Source of the DNA: Prevotella sp.
GTDB lineage: Bacteria > Bacteroidota > Bacteroidia > Bacteroidales > Bacteroidaceae
DNA: 14,158 bases
Direction: 5' to 3'
Assembly: GCA_021204565.1 (NCBI GenBank)
Contig: JAJPZE010000085.1
Span: 1 to 14,158, forward strand
The notes beneath the pieces are model-generated. The model had not been told where the DNA came from. It ran no database searches and saw nothing but the letters and a program-made list of their open reading frames with translations. Both the position numbers and the translations under genes were made by a program. Position 1 is the stretch's first letter. Each line of letters opens with the position of its first letter. Positions 6,395 to 13,423 of this stretch are shown here, one piece after another.

Positions 6395-7138
6395 ATGCGG
6401 TTAGTGATACTCGGGTCATCAAGCAAGGGCAACTGTTATCTGTTAGACAACGGACGGGAGTGCCTGATGCTTGAGTGCGGCGTGGATCTCGCGGAGACGG
6501 AGAGGGCTTTGGACTTCGACATCTCCCGTATCCGTGCCGTTGCCGTTACTCACGAGCACGGCGACCACGCGCGTTACATACGGCGGTGCATAGCGTTGCA
6601 CTTGCCCGTGTACTGCTCGCGCGGCACGGCGGAGGCGTTGGAGTTGTCATATGACAATACGATACACGCCCTACCTGCCTTTGCTCCTGTCTCCGCCGGC
6701 GGCTTCAAGTTAATGGCTTTCCCGACGCGGCACGACGCCGCGGAGCCGTTCGGTTTCCTTATCTCGCACCCCGATTGCGGCACGGTTTTGTTCGCTACTG
6801 ATACATACCTCCTGCCGTATAAGTTCGCCGGGCTGAACAACATACTCATTGAATGCAACTATCGCGACGACCTCTTGGAGCGGAACATATACGCCGAAAG
6901 GGTTACGCCGGCGGCACGCAAGCGGATTGTGAAGAGCCACATGAGCTACGAGACGTGCATCGAGACCTTGCAAGAGAACGACCTCCGGACGGTGAATAGC
7001 ATCGTCCTCATACATCTCTCCGACGGCAACAGCAACGCCGAAGAGTTCCGGCGGGGCGTAAGCGAGGCGACCGGCAAGCGCGTAACGGTTGCAGACAAGG
7101 GAGTGATTATCGACCCTTTTAACGTAACGCCATTCTAA
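6395..7138 (+). CDS. Metallo-beta-lactamase-fold hydrolase, YycJ-like
   Basis: A 247-residue metallo-hydrolase. The metal-binding set is complete: H53-E-H55-G-D57-H58 in THEHGDHAR, H113 in PTRHDA, D136 in LFATDTYLL, H182 in KSHMSYETC and H207 in VLIHLSDGNSN. The start L-G-S-S-S-K-G-N-C-Y and the late I-H-L-S-D-x-N-S-N are hallmarks of the YycJ/WalJ branch, members of which have been reported as 5'-3' exonucleases. It sits between the annealing protein and a helicase, and its stop overlaps the next start by one base (TAATG). Strand resection for recombination is therefore a reasonable inferred role. It ends N-V-T-P-F. Confidence 0.85.
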   Translation: MRLVILGSSSKGNCYLLDNGRECLMLECGVDLAETERALDFDISRIRAVAVTHEHGDHARYIRRCIALHLPVYCSRGTAEALELSYDNTIHALPAFAPVSAGGFKLMAFPTRHDAAEPFGFLISHPDCGTVLFATDTYLLPYKFAGLNNILIECNYRDDLLERNIYAERVTPAARKRIVKSHMSYETCIETLQENDLRTVNSIVLIHLSDGNSNAEEFRRGVSEATGKRVTVADKGVIIDPFNVTPF

Positions 7139-8655
7139 TGACAACGGCTTATCAATTCGCACCGTCAACGGGACAGAGGACGCAACCGCTCGGATTCACA
7201 TTCGCGGGCGGCGGATACACCTCGCCCAAGCAAAGATGCAGACGCAATGCACAACCGGAGGACGAGCTCGCAAGCGCGGTGATTACACTGCGCGAGAACC
7301 AGAAAGAACCTATCCGCAAGGCGATAGCGTATTTTAGAGAGAGCCGCCCGAAGCCGTCGCTGATAGTGTTGCCCACAGCGTGGGGCAAGTCGATACTCAC
7401 CGCGTTCGTGGCGAAAAGCACGCCCGACCGGATGATTGTGCTTCAGCCGAGCAAGGAACTCTTGGAGCAGAACTATCAGAAGTATGTAACGCTCTGCGGC
7501 GGGATGAACCTCAACGCCGCTATTTATTCCGCCTCATTCAACTCCAAACAAATTGGACGCATAACATACGCAACCATCGGGAGCATTAAGAACATCGGGG
7601 CGGAGTTCAAACGGTTGGGCTTCACAAAGATGATGATTGACGAGGCGCACCTCTATCCGCGCGAAGCAACATCAATGCTCGGAACGTTCCTAAGGGACAG
7701 CGGCATCACCCACGTACTGGGATTGACTGCCACCCCGTTGAAATTGCAGACGAACCTTACGCGGAACGGCGAAAGCTATTCAAAGCTCGTTATGCTCACT
7801 TCCCGGAGCAAGAAAGGAAATTTCTTCAAGGAGATAATCCACGTCGGGCAAATAGCGGAGATGGTCGAGCTGGGCTATTGGGCGCCGTTGACTTATCACG
7901 TCGTGCAGTTCGACGGCTCTTTACTTGTGTTCAACAACAACAAATCGGAGTACACGGAGGAGAGCATTCAGCTCAGCTACGTGCTTAACGGCGGTGATGA
8001 ACAGATATACAACGCGTTGAACGAGCATCGCGAACGCCGCCATATACTCGTATTTGTGCCGAGCGTCAACGACGCTGTCAACCTCGCAAAACACTATCCG
8101 GACAGCGGAGCGGTGTACGGCGAGATGAACAAGAAAGAGCGGGCTGATGTTATATCGCGGTTCAGGAGCGGGGAGCTGAGGGTATTGTTCAACGTGCGCG
8201 TCCTCACGACGGGGTTCGATTACACGGGCATCGACTGTATCATTATGTCGTTTTCGACCGCCTCGATAGCGTTATATTATCAGGTTATCGGCAGGGCGAC
8301 ACGTATCGACCCGGCGAAGAAAGACGCGCTGATAATCGACTTCGGGGGCAATGTAGAGCGGTTCGGACGGGTGGAGGACATCACGTTTGAGAAGGGCGGA
8401 CTGTGGCGGATGTTCGGCACGGACGGACGTTTGCTGACGGGTATCCCGGTACACGAGATAGGGCAATATTATCATGAGGATGTGGAGCGCGTGGAGCAGG
8501 CGGCGCGTTGCCCCGTGCAGGTAATGCCGTTCGGCAAATACAAGGGCAAACGCCTCTGGGAAGTGCCGAAGAATTACTTGCAGTGGATGTTGAATAACTT
8601 CACATGGACGGAGCGCAACAAAGACCTGCACAAATCAATTCTTGCAAACTTATAA
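7138..8655 (+). CDS. SF2 DNA helicase with ExoX-C-like tail
   Basis: A 505-residue superfamily 2 helicase. Motif I is PTAWGKS with K84, motif II is DEAH at 168-171, motif III is LGLTATP, and motif VI is QVIGRATRID starting at Q382. The RecA-like lobes cover about 50-440. Residues 463-500 form an extra small domain, MPFGKYKGKRLWEVPKNYLQ then WML, which matches the short G-K-Y-x-G-K module found at the C-terminus of exonuclease X-like and DUF3820 proteins. ATP-driven remodelling of branched or duplex DNA in phage replication or recombination is expected. The start overlaps the MBL-fold gene by one base, so the two are tightly coupled. The first 45 residues are low-complexity and probably disordered. 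Confidence 0.88.
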   Translation: MTTAYQFAPSTGQRTQPLGFTFAGGGYTSPKQRCRRNAQPEDELASAVITLRENQKEPIRKAIAYFRESRPKPSLIVLPTAWGKSILTAFVAKSTPDRMIVLQPSKELLEQNYQKYVTLCGGMNLNAAIYSASFNSKQIGRITYATIGSIKNIGAEFKRLGFTKMMIDEAHLYPREATSMLGTFLRDSGITHVLGLTATPLKLQTNLTRNGESYSKLVMLTSRSKKGNFFKEIIHVGQIAEMVELGYWAPLTYHVVQFDGSLLVFNNNKSEYTEESIQLSYVLNGGDEQIYNALNEHRERRHILVFVPSVNDAVNLAKHYPDSGAVYGEMNKKERADVISRFRSGELRVLFNVRVLTTGFDYTGIDCIIMSFSTASIALYYQVIGRATRIDPAKKDALIIDFGGNVERFGRVEDITFEKGGLWRMFGTDGRLLTGIPVHEIGQYYHEDVERVEQAARCPVQVMPFGKYKGKRLWEVPKNYLQWMLNNFTWTERNKDLHKSILANL

Positions 8656-8667
8656 CTATTGATTATT

Positions 8668-9795
8668 ATGCCGAGACCGGTTAAGAACAACGCCGAGTAT
8701 TTCAGCCACGACGCGGGCATGCGGAACAACCGCAAGATAAAGGCGTTAATCGCCAAGCACGGAGTGGCGGGGTATGCGTATTGGAATATGTTGTTGGAAA
8801 GCATCGCGGGGAGCGACAATTATCTGTTGGCATACAACGAAGATAATAAAGACCTCGTCGCGGGGGATTTGTACACCACTGCGGATGTGTTGGAAGAGGT
8901 GGTTGACTTCTGCCTCAGGGTCGGATTATTGCAGTTGAAAGACGGCTTTTTATATAGCGAATCATTCACGGAGCGTATGCAACCTTTGGATGCAAAACGC
9001 CAACAAGTACGCGAGAGAGTGCAACAATTCCGCAAAAATGATTGCAAAACAGGCGGGAGCGTTACAACGGGGGTTGTAACGCAAAAAACGGGGGTTGTAA
9101 CGCAAAAAACGGAGGTTGTAACGCAAAAAGAAGCACAAAATGAAGATTGTAACGCGAACAACTGCGTTACAATGCCACAAAGTAAAGTAAAGTATAGTAA
9201 AGTAGAGAAAACTAAAGTTTTAAACATATCGCGCGTCGCGCGCGACGCGCGCGACGGCGCGGATGCTCCGGCGGACGCCGGAGCTGTGGGTGAACCTGAT
9301 TCTCTCTCTGGCGTAACGCCGGAGGAAAATTCCCGAGAAACCCGCGCGCGCGCGAGCGGGAGCCGCCGCCCGTTCACGCCCCCCGACGTGGAGGCTGTCC
9401 GGGCATGGTGCGACGCGAAAGGGTACGGGTTCGACCCGGAGGAGTTTGTTATGCACTACACCGCGAACGGCTGGATGGTGGGGAAAGCGCGGATGAAAGA
9501 CTGGCATGCGGCGTGCGTCACCTGGCAGAAAGACTGGAAGCGGCGCAACCCGTCCGGCACGGGCGGCAAAAGCGTCGGGGCGGTTAAGGGCAACGGCGGC
9601 ACGGGGCAGACGCTTAACGGCATACCGCTTCTGCCGAACGGTTATCCGGTTCAGCTCGGCTGGGAGGAGCGGTTCGAGCCGGACGGACGGCGTACCTACG
9701 GCGACGGGCGGTATACGATACCTTACGACGCGCCGCCGCGCCCCAACGAGATGTTCAACTGGAGTGCTAAATACCAAAACTGGGTGCCGTTTTAA
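8668..9795 (+). CDS. Replication initiator / O-like protein (Lin1244-type N-domain)
   Basis: A 375-residue replication protein. The start is ATG 8668 (M-P-R-P-V-K-N). Residues 8-110 are a Lin1244/DUF4373-type winged-helix domain: YFSHDAGMRNNRKIKALIAK, GVAGYAYWNMLLES, then VVDFCLRVGLLQLKDGFLYS. A low-complexity linker (about 130-230) carries three V-V-T-Q-K repeats, an S-K-V-K-Y-S-K-V run and an Ala/Asp-rich stretch; at DNA level these are iterons and an AT-rich segment. Residues 230-290 resemble the C-domain of phage replisome organisers (FVMHYTANGWMVGKARMKDW then HAACVTWQKDWKRR). The tail, residues 325-375, has a WW-like GWEERFEPDGRRTYGDGRY and ends N-W-V-P-F. It precedes the primase-helicase by 5 bases, as O precedes P or DnaB-type genes elsewhere. 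Confidence 0.78.
   Translation: MPRPVKNNAEYFSHDAGMRNNRKIKALIAKHGVAGYAYWNMLLESIAGSDNYLLAYNEDNKDLVAGDLYTTADVLEEVVDFCLRVGLLQLKDGFLYSESFTERMQPLDAKRQQVRERVQQFRKNDCKTGGSVTTGVVTQKTGVVTQKTEVVTQKEAQNEDCNANNCVTMPQSKVKYSKVEKTKVLNISRVARDARDGADAPADAGAVGEPDSLSGVTPEENSRETRARASGSRRPFTPPDVEAVRAWCDAKGYGFDPEEFVMHYTANGWMVGKARMKDWHAACVTWQKDWKRRNPSGTGGKSVGAVKGNGGTGQTLNGIPLLPNGYPVQLGWEERFEPDGRRTYGDGRYTIPYDAPPRPNEMFNWSAKYQNWVPF
9059..9173 (+). repeat. Iteron array RTTGTAACGC, candidate phage origin
   Basis: Six copies of RTTGTAACGC or its complement lie within 115 bases of the initiator gene. Direct copies start at 9073, 9094, 9115 and 9146; inverted copies are at 9059-9068 and 9164-9173. The three central copies are contiguous 21-base tandem units (9069-9131), and start-to-start distances of 21, 21 and 31 are close to whole helical turns. 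The outermost inverted/direct pairs form perfect 10-base palindromes (9059-9082 with a 4-base gap, 9146-9173 with an 8-base gap). The layout recalls the lambda origin, which lies inside gene O. Confidence 0.68.
9181..9229. other. AT-rich segment, candidate DNA unwinding element
   Basis: Immediately after the iterons, 49 bases are strongly A/T-rich with tandem AGTAAAGT-like units, in contrast to the GC-rich surroundings. It encodes the S-K-V-K linker. Its position next to an iteron array fits a strand-opening site. Confidence 0.55.
9230..9284. repeat. GC-rich palindromes flanking the candidate origin
   Basis: CGCGCGTCGCG (9230-9240) is followed directly by its complement CGCGACGCGCG (9241-9251), a perfect 22-base palindrome. 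At 9265-9284, GCTCCGGC and GCCGGAGC form an 8-base stem around GGAC. Both lie in the linker coding region, directly after the AT-rich segment. Confidence 0.6.
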
Positions 9796-9800
9796 CCGTT

Positions 9801-11693
9801 ATGCCGGCGTGGTTGGATTTCAAAGCATACGGCATCGACATCCCCTACGGGCGGATGACGGGCAAGGTGAAGACCGTTTGCCCTTTTTGCCGGGATACGC
9901 GGGGCAACCCGAAGGACAAGAGCCTGTCGGTCGACCTGGACAAGGGCGTGTGGTTATGTCATCACTGCGGGGCGAAAGGGAGCTTGAAGAAAATGCGCGA
10001 GCCTTGGGAAGATAATAACCGTTGGCGCGGTATGGTGCCGGCACGGAACAAACGGGAGCGGAAGACGTACGCCAAGCCGAAGCCCGCGCCGCAGACCGCG
10101 TTAGAGGAGAACGCTTTGAAGTGGTTTGCCTCGCGGGGCATATCGGAGCAGACCGTCGCGGCGTTGAAGATAACCGAGGGCGAGGAGTATATGCCGCAGA
10201 CGGGACGGAAGATGAACACCGTGCAGTTTAACTATTACCGGGGCGGCGAGTTGCTGAACGTGAAGTACCGCACGGGCAACAAGTTGTTCAAGATGATTTC
10301 CGGCGCGGAGTTGTTGCCGTACAACATCGACGCGATAAAGGGAACGCCGGAGTGTATCATCACCGAGGGGGAAATGGACGCGCTGAGCTTTTACGAGTGC
10401 GGACGGCACGACGTGGTCTCCGTGCCGAACGGCGCGGGCAACAACTCGGAGTACTTGGATGATTATCTCGAGGGTTACTTCGACGACAAGCAGACGATAT
10501 ACATCGCTTCGGACACCGACACGAAAGGGAAGGAACTGCGGGACGAGCTGTTGCGGCGTTTCGGTGCAGACCGTTGCCGGGTGGTTACGTACGGCGAGGG
10601 GTGCAAGGACGCGAACGAGCATTTGCAGAAGTACGGGCGGGAGAGCTTGTTGAAGTGTTTGGCTGATGCGCCGGAGACGCGGGTTGAGGGCGTATTCGAG
10701 TTGGCGGATGTAGAGCCGGGCTTGGATTACATCTACGAGCGGGGTTTGCAACGGGGCAAGACGGTGCTGTTCCGTGAATTTGACGCGCTGTGCAGTTTCG
10801 AGACCAAACGGCTGTGCGTGGTTACGGGCATACCGGGTTGCGGCAAGTCGGAGTTCATCGACCAGATATGCGAGCGGCTGAACATCCTGCATTCGTGGCG
10901 CGTGGCGTATTTCTCGCCGGAGAACGACCCGTTGGAATATCATATCTCGAAAATCATCGAGAAACTGACGGGGAAGCGTTTCCGCGCGGCGAGTCTGCCG
11001 GCGGATGAGTATGCGCGGGCTAAGCAACACGTGAACAGCGATTTCTTCTTCATCTCCCCGAAAGACGACTTCCGTTTGGACACGATACTCGGTTGCGGGC
11101 GGTATCTGGTGCGCCGCTACGGGATAAAGATACTCGTTATCGACCCGTATAACTACATCGAGGACGAGAGCGACGGCAGGAACGAGACGCGGTACATCAG
11201 CGGTCAGCTGTCGCGGATGGTGAAGTTTGCCCAGCAGAACGACGTATTGGTAATTCTTATGGCGCACCCGACGAAGATGCCGCGGGACAAGAGCGGAGAG
11301 ATACGCACGCCGACGTTGTACGACATAGCGGGCTCGGCGCACTTCGCCAACAAGGCGGACTACGGCATTGCGATACAGCGCGCCAACGACGACCGGGTGC
11401 AGGTATGCGTGCAGAAGGTGCGTTTCAAACATCTCGGTCATCCGGGCATAGCGACGTTTTGGTACAACACGCTCAACGGGCGTTACGAGCCGTGTGCCGG
11501 CGCACCGCCGGCGAATGCCGACTTCAATGAATTGGAGAACATCGAGCGGTTGTATCGGGAGTATGCCGTCGGCGGCGGAAGCAGGACGGAGAAGGCGGCG
11601 GACAGCGGTTTATCCGAAGCCGGTCTCTACGACGGCGCAAACTATTTTGACGAACACCACGACACGTTGCCCGACAGCGAGGTGCCGTTCTGA
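9801..11693 (+). CDS. Bifunctional primase-helicase (T7 gp4 / Twinkle type)
   Basis: A 630-residue replication enzyme. A zinc ribbon at the N-terminus uses C27-P-F-C30 and C53-H-H-C56. The TOPRIM primase core has the catalytic ITEGEMDAL (E189) and IYIASDTDTKGKEL (D238, D240). The C-terminal DnaB-like helicase has Walker A GIPGCGKSEF (K349), Walker B KILVIDPYNYIE (D448), a MAHPTKMPRDKSGE motif and DIAGSAHFANKADYGIAIQR near the end. All key residues are present, so both activities are expected: RNA primer synthesis and 5'-3' unwinding at the fork. It follows the initiator by 5 bases and precedes the SSB-like gene by 39. The last 60 residues are acidic and flexible and end in D-S-E-V-P-F, like an SSB tip. 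Confidence 0.93.
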   Translation: MPAWLDFKAYGIDIPYGRMTGKVKTVCPFCRDTRGNPKDKSLSVDLDKGVWLCHHCGAKGSLKKMREPWEDNNRWRGMVPARNKRERKTYAKPKPAPQTALEENALKWFASRGISEQTVAALKITEGEEYMPQTGRKMNTVQFNYYRGGELLNVKYRTGNKLFKMISGAELLPYNIDAIKGTPECIITEGEMDALSFYECGRHDVVSVPNGAGNNSEYLDDYLEGYFDDKQTIYIASDTDTKGKELRDELLRRFGADRCRVVTYGEGCKDANEHLQKYGRESLLKCLADAPETRVEGVFELADVEPGLDYIYERGLQRGKTVLFREFDALCSFETKRLCVVTGIPGCGKSEFIDQICERLNILHSWRVAYFSPENDPLEYHISKIIEKLTGKRFRAASLPADEYARAKQHVNSDFFFISPKDDFRLDTILGCGRYLVRRYGIKILVIDPYNYIEDESDGRNETRYISGQLSRMVKFAQQNDVLVILMAHPTKMPRDKSGEIRTPTLYDIAGSAHFANKADYGIAIQRANDDRVQVCVQKVRFKHLGHPGIATFWYNTLNGRYEPCAGAPPANADFNELENIERLYREYAVGGGSRTEKAADSGLSEAGLYDGANYFDEHHDTLPDSEVPF

Positions 11694-11732
11694 AACAAAT
11701 AAACGTTTAACTATTTAATCCAAACAAATCAG

Positions 11733-12110
11733 ATGTCAAATTTTCAAATCAGCATCGACCTGCGGAAACTCAAGAACTCTTTTGTCCGCGAGATACGCGG
11801 ACGCGCGGCAACGAAACGCTGTATCGTCATCCCGATTGACGACAACGACCTTGTTATCGGCGAAAAGAAAGGCGGAGTATACCTCAACCTCGCCGCTTGG
11901 GAGACGCCAAACAGCCAATACGGGCATACGCATTACGTCAAGCAGTCGTTCACGAAAGCGGCGCGGGACGCGATGACCGACGAGGAGTATAAGGCGCAAC
12001 CCATTCTCGGCAACGTCAAGCCGATAGAGCGGCGCGACCCGTATCAGAACACCGGCGAGCCGATAGAGGCGGATCCGTTCGGCGGCGAGAGCGACGACCT
12101 GCCTTTCTGA
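11733..12110 (+). CDS. Small SSB-like protein with acidic DDLPF tip
   Basis: A 125-residue protein. Residues 1-85 are predicted to be beta-rich with basic and aromatic residues (SFVREIRGRAATKRCIVIPI, GGVYLNLAAWETPNSQYGHT) compatible with an OB fold. The C-terminus is acidic and flexible and ends GESDDLPF, closely matching the bacterial SSB tip D-D-D-I-P-F that recruits repair and replication proteins. It does not align by eye with E. coli SSB, so homology is uncertain and the call rests on size, layout, the tip and placement right after the primase-helicase. The likely job is to protect ssDNA at the phage fork and act with the annealing protein. Confidence 0.65.
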   Translation: MSNFQISIDLRKLKNSFVREIRGRAATKRCIVIPIDDNDLVIGEKKGGVYLNLAAWETPNSQYGHTHYVKQSFTKAARDAMTDEEYKAQPILGNVKPIERRDPYQNTGEPIEADPFGGESDDLPF

Positions 12111-12317
12111 TGATGTTGCGAAAGTGCCGCCCGTGCGCGTTTCAGCCCTCAAACGGGTATTTAAGCCCTGCGAAAGTACGGGTTCCGGGTACGCTAAAAC
12201 GCCGTAGTGAGGACGCCTCTACGTATGTGGCGACCGGCGGGGACACGGGGTTTCATAGCGTCGCAAGGGGGCAATGAACAAGCAAGAACATACAAACGGG
12301 CAAATAAGCGGCTATTT
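12111..12317. other. Intergenic gap with possible structured element
   Basis: About 207 bases without a convincing gene. A GTG-initiated upstream extension of the next ORF (from 12207) is possible but has unlike composition. The gap holds a 9-base direct repeat TGCGAAAGT (12117-12125, 12169-12177) and a weak stem at 12200-12232 (CGCC/GGCG outside CGTA...GAGG/CCTC...TACG). No promoter box fitting TAnnTTTG was found. Confidence 0.35.
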
Positions 12318-12638
12318 ATGAACAGACGGAAGTTTGGTTTGCATCCGGACACGTGCAAGGATTTGCGGCGTTACTTCACTCACGGGCGGGTTGTCCGCGA
12401 TGTGGTTTACGACCGGGATGTGCCGGTTTTCGAGCGGGTGTTTCCGATTGACAAGGTTGTCTTTTCGGTGAACGATGGCGTTATGCTCTATTCCGCCGGT
12501 CGGCACGTATTGTCGTTTGCCGAGCCGGATGAAGCGGTTGAGTTCTTCGCCAAGCGCCGGGAGGTGTTTGCAAGCGCCGCTCCTCTTGGCAAATCAATGC
12601 GTTACGAATGCCGTATAGAGGATGTGGCGGGGTTATAA
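12318..12638 (+). CDS. Hypothetical phage protein (106 aa)
   Basis: A 106-residue ORF from ATG 12318 (M-N-R-R-K-F). An in-frame GTG at 12207 would add 37 Arg-rich residues, less like a normal N-terminus. It has a basic head (HPDTCKDLRRYFTHGRVVRD), a middle predicted to be beta-rich (DKVVFSVNDGVMLYSAGRHV) and a short helix (DEAVEFFAKRREVFAS). No family is recognised. It opens the cluster of small genes after the replication operon; the next gene starts 9 bases after its stop. Confidence 0.6.
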   Translation: MNRRKFGLHPDTCKDLRRYFTHGRVVRDVVYDRDVPVFERVFPIDKVVFSVNDGVMLYSAGRHVLSFAEPDEAVEFFAKRREVFASAAPLGKSMRYECRIEDVAGL

Positions 12639-12647
12639 AACGGGTTA

Positions 12648-12956
12648 ATGCCTGATATAAACCTTCTCCGGTACTTGTTGCTCGGGCGGACGCTGACCGT
12701 TGACTACGGGCGGCGCGCCGGGTACATAACGTTCCGTATTCGGCACGTCGACGACCTTGGCGACTGCGTCAACGTCTGGGATGAGAACGTCAGGTTCGGA
12801 TATAAGACGATACGGAAGAAGGACATCGAGACGCTATTGACGGGACGCTTCATCACCTACACCGGCGACTTGGCGAACCTGTCGGACAAGTGCAGGGTGA
12901 TTATAAGCAATTTCAAACGATACGAACGCAAACGAACGAAACGGCATAATGATTAA
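12648..12956 (+). CDS. Hypothetical phage protein (102 aa)
   Basis: A 102-residue ORF with a basic C-terminus (NFKRYERKRTKRHND) and a centre probably of beta-strands (YITFRIRHVDDLGDCVNVWD). No known family is recognised. The strong positive tail suggests nucleic acid contact, an inference only. Its last 8 bases overlap the start of a small membrane ORF. Confidence 0.6.
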   Translation: MPDINLLRYLLLGRTLTVDYGRRAGYITFRIRHVDDLGDCVNVWDENVRFGYKTIRKKDIETLLTGRFITYTGDLANLSDKCRVIISNFKRYERKRTKRHND

Positions 12957-13053
12957 TTTTCTTTGGGTATTGATTATCGCCGGCGTGGCGGTAATAATAG
13001 CGACATACTTGTCGGACGGCGGACACGGTGGCGACGGCATGGGGCTTGTTTAA
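12949..13053 (+). CDS. Small membrane protein (34 aa)
   Basis: A 34-residue ORF whose ATG lies in the last codons of the previous gene (8-base overlap). It begins M-I-N-F-L-W, continues with one hydrophobic helix (VLIIAGVAVIIATYL) and ends in a Gly/Asp-rich tail (SDGGHGGDGMGLV). The size and single helix are usual for phage membrane peptides of unknown role. Close packing with both neighbours supports it. Confidence 0.45.
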   Translation: MINFLWVLIIAGVAVIIATYLSDGGHGGDGMGLV

Positions 13054-13072
13054 CACGAGGCAGAGGCAACTT

Positions 13073-13423
13073 ATGGGGAACACCAAACGACATAACACGC
13101 TCCGCCGGCTTTCGGCACGAAAGGGCGGCACGCATAAGAGCGGACTCGCAAAAGCTGTCCGCGGCTTGCTCGACCTCACGGCGGCGCGGTTGGAGACCTA
13201 CGGATTGACGTTATCCGAGATGCACCGCGAGGTGGAGAACACGCCGAAAGGCGGCGTGCCGAACTATCCGCATTACGAGGTTTTATGCCGCACGGCGGCG
13301 CAAACCCTGCGCCTCGCGGCACGGCAATTCGACACCCTCGCCACAAGCGCACGCCGCGCCGCAGAAGCGTATATGAGGCGGACGGAGAACGGAATAAACG
13401 GACAAAACAATAACGGAATATGA
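13073..13423 (+). CDS. Hypothetical basic helical protein (116 aa)
   Basis: A 116-residue ORF. ATG 13073 follows the small membrane ORF by 19 bases; a GTG at 13028 would overlap it. The protein is Arg/Ala-rich and probably all-helical (SGLAKAVRGLLDLTAARLET, LCRTAAQTLRLAARQFDTLA). The first 25 residues are strongly basic. No family is recognised; nucleic acid binding is possible. Its stop overlaps the next start (ATGA). Confidence 0.58.
   Translation: MGNTKRHNTLRRLSARKGGTHKSGLAKAVRGLLDLTAARLETYGLTLSEMHREVENTPKGGVPNYPHYEVLCRTAAQTLRLAARQFDTLATSARRAAEAYMRRTENGINGQNNNGI

Noticed and set aside
9069..9131. Three 21-base tandem repeats considered as a CRISPR array
   Set aside because: The units are contiguous with no spacers and lie in frame inside a coding gene; an iteron array fits better.
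9220..9777. Minus-strand frame across the initiator gene
   Set aside because: Shadow of the GC-rich coding sequence with no domain signal.
10101..11441. 446-codon open frame on the - strand
   Set aside because: It is fully antisense to the primase-helicase, whose motifs are all intact; its composition (Arg, Val, Leu, His rich) is typical of a shadow frame in GC-rich coding DNA.
12200..12232. Possible small RNA or tRNA-like fold in the gap after the SSB-like gene
   Set aside because: Only two short interrupted stems of 4 bases each; no tRNA T-loop or anticodon arm fits.
12207..12317. GTG-initiated extension of the 106-residue protein
   Set aside because: It adds an Arg-rich, low-similarity head, and the ATG at 12318 is a better start; not fully excluded.
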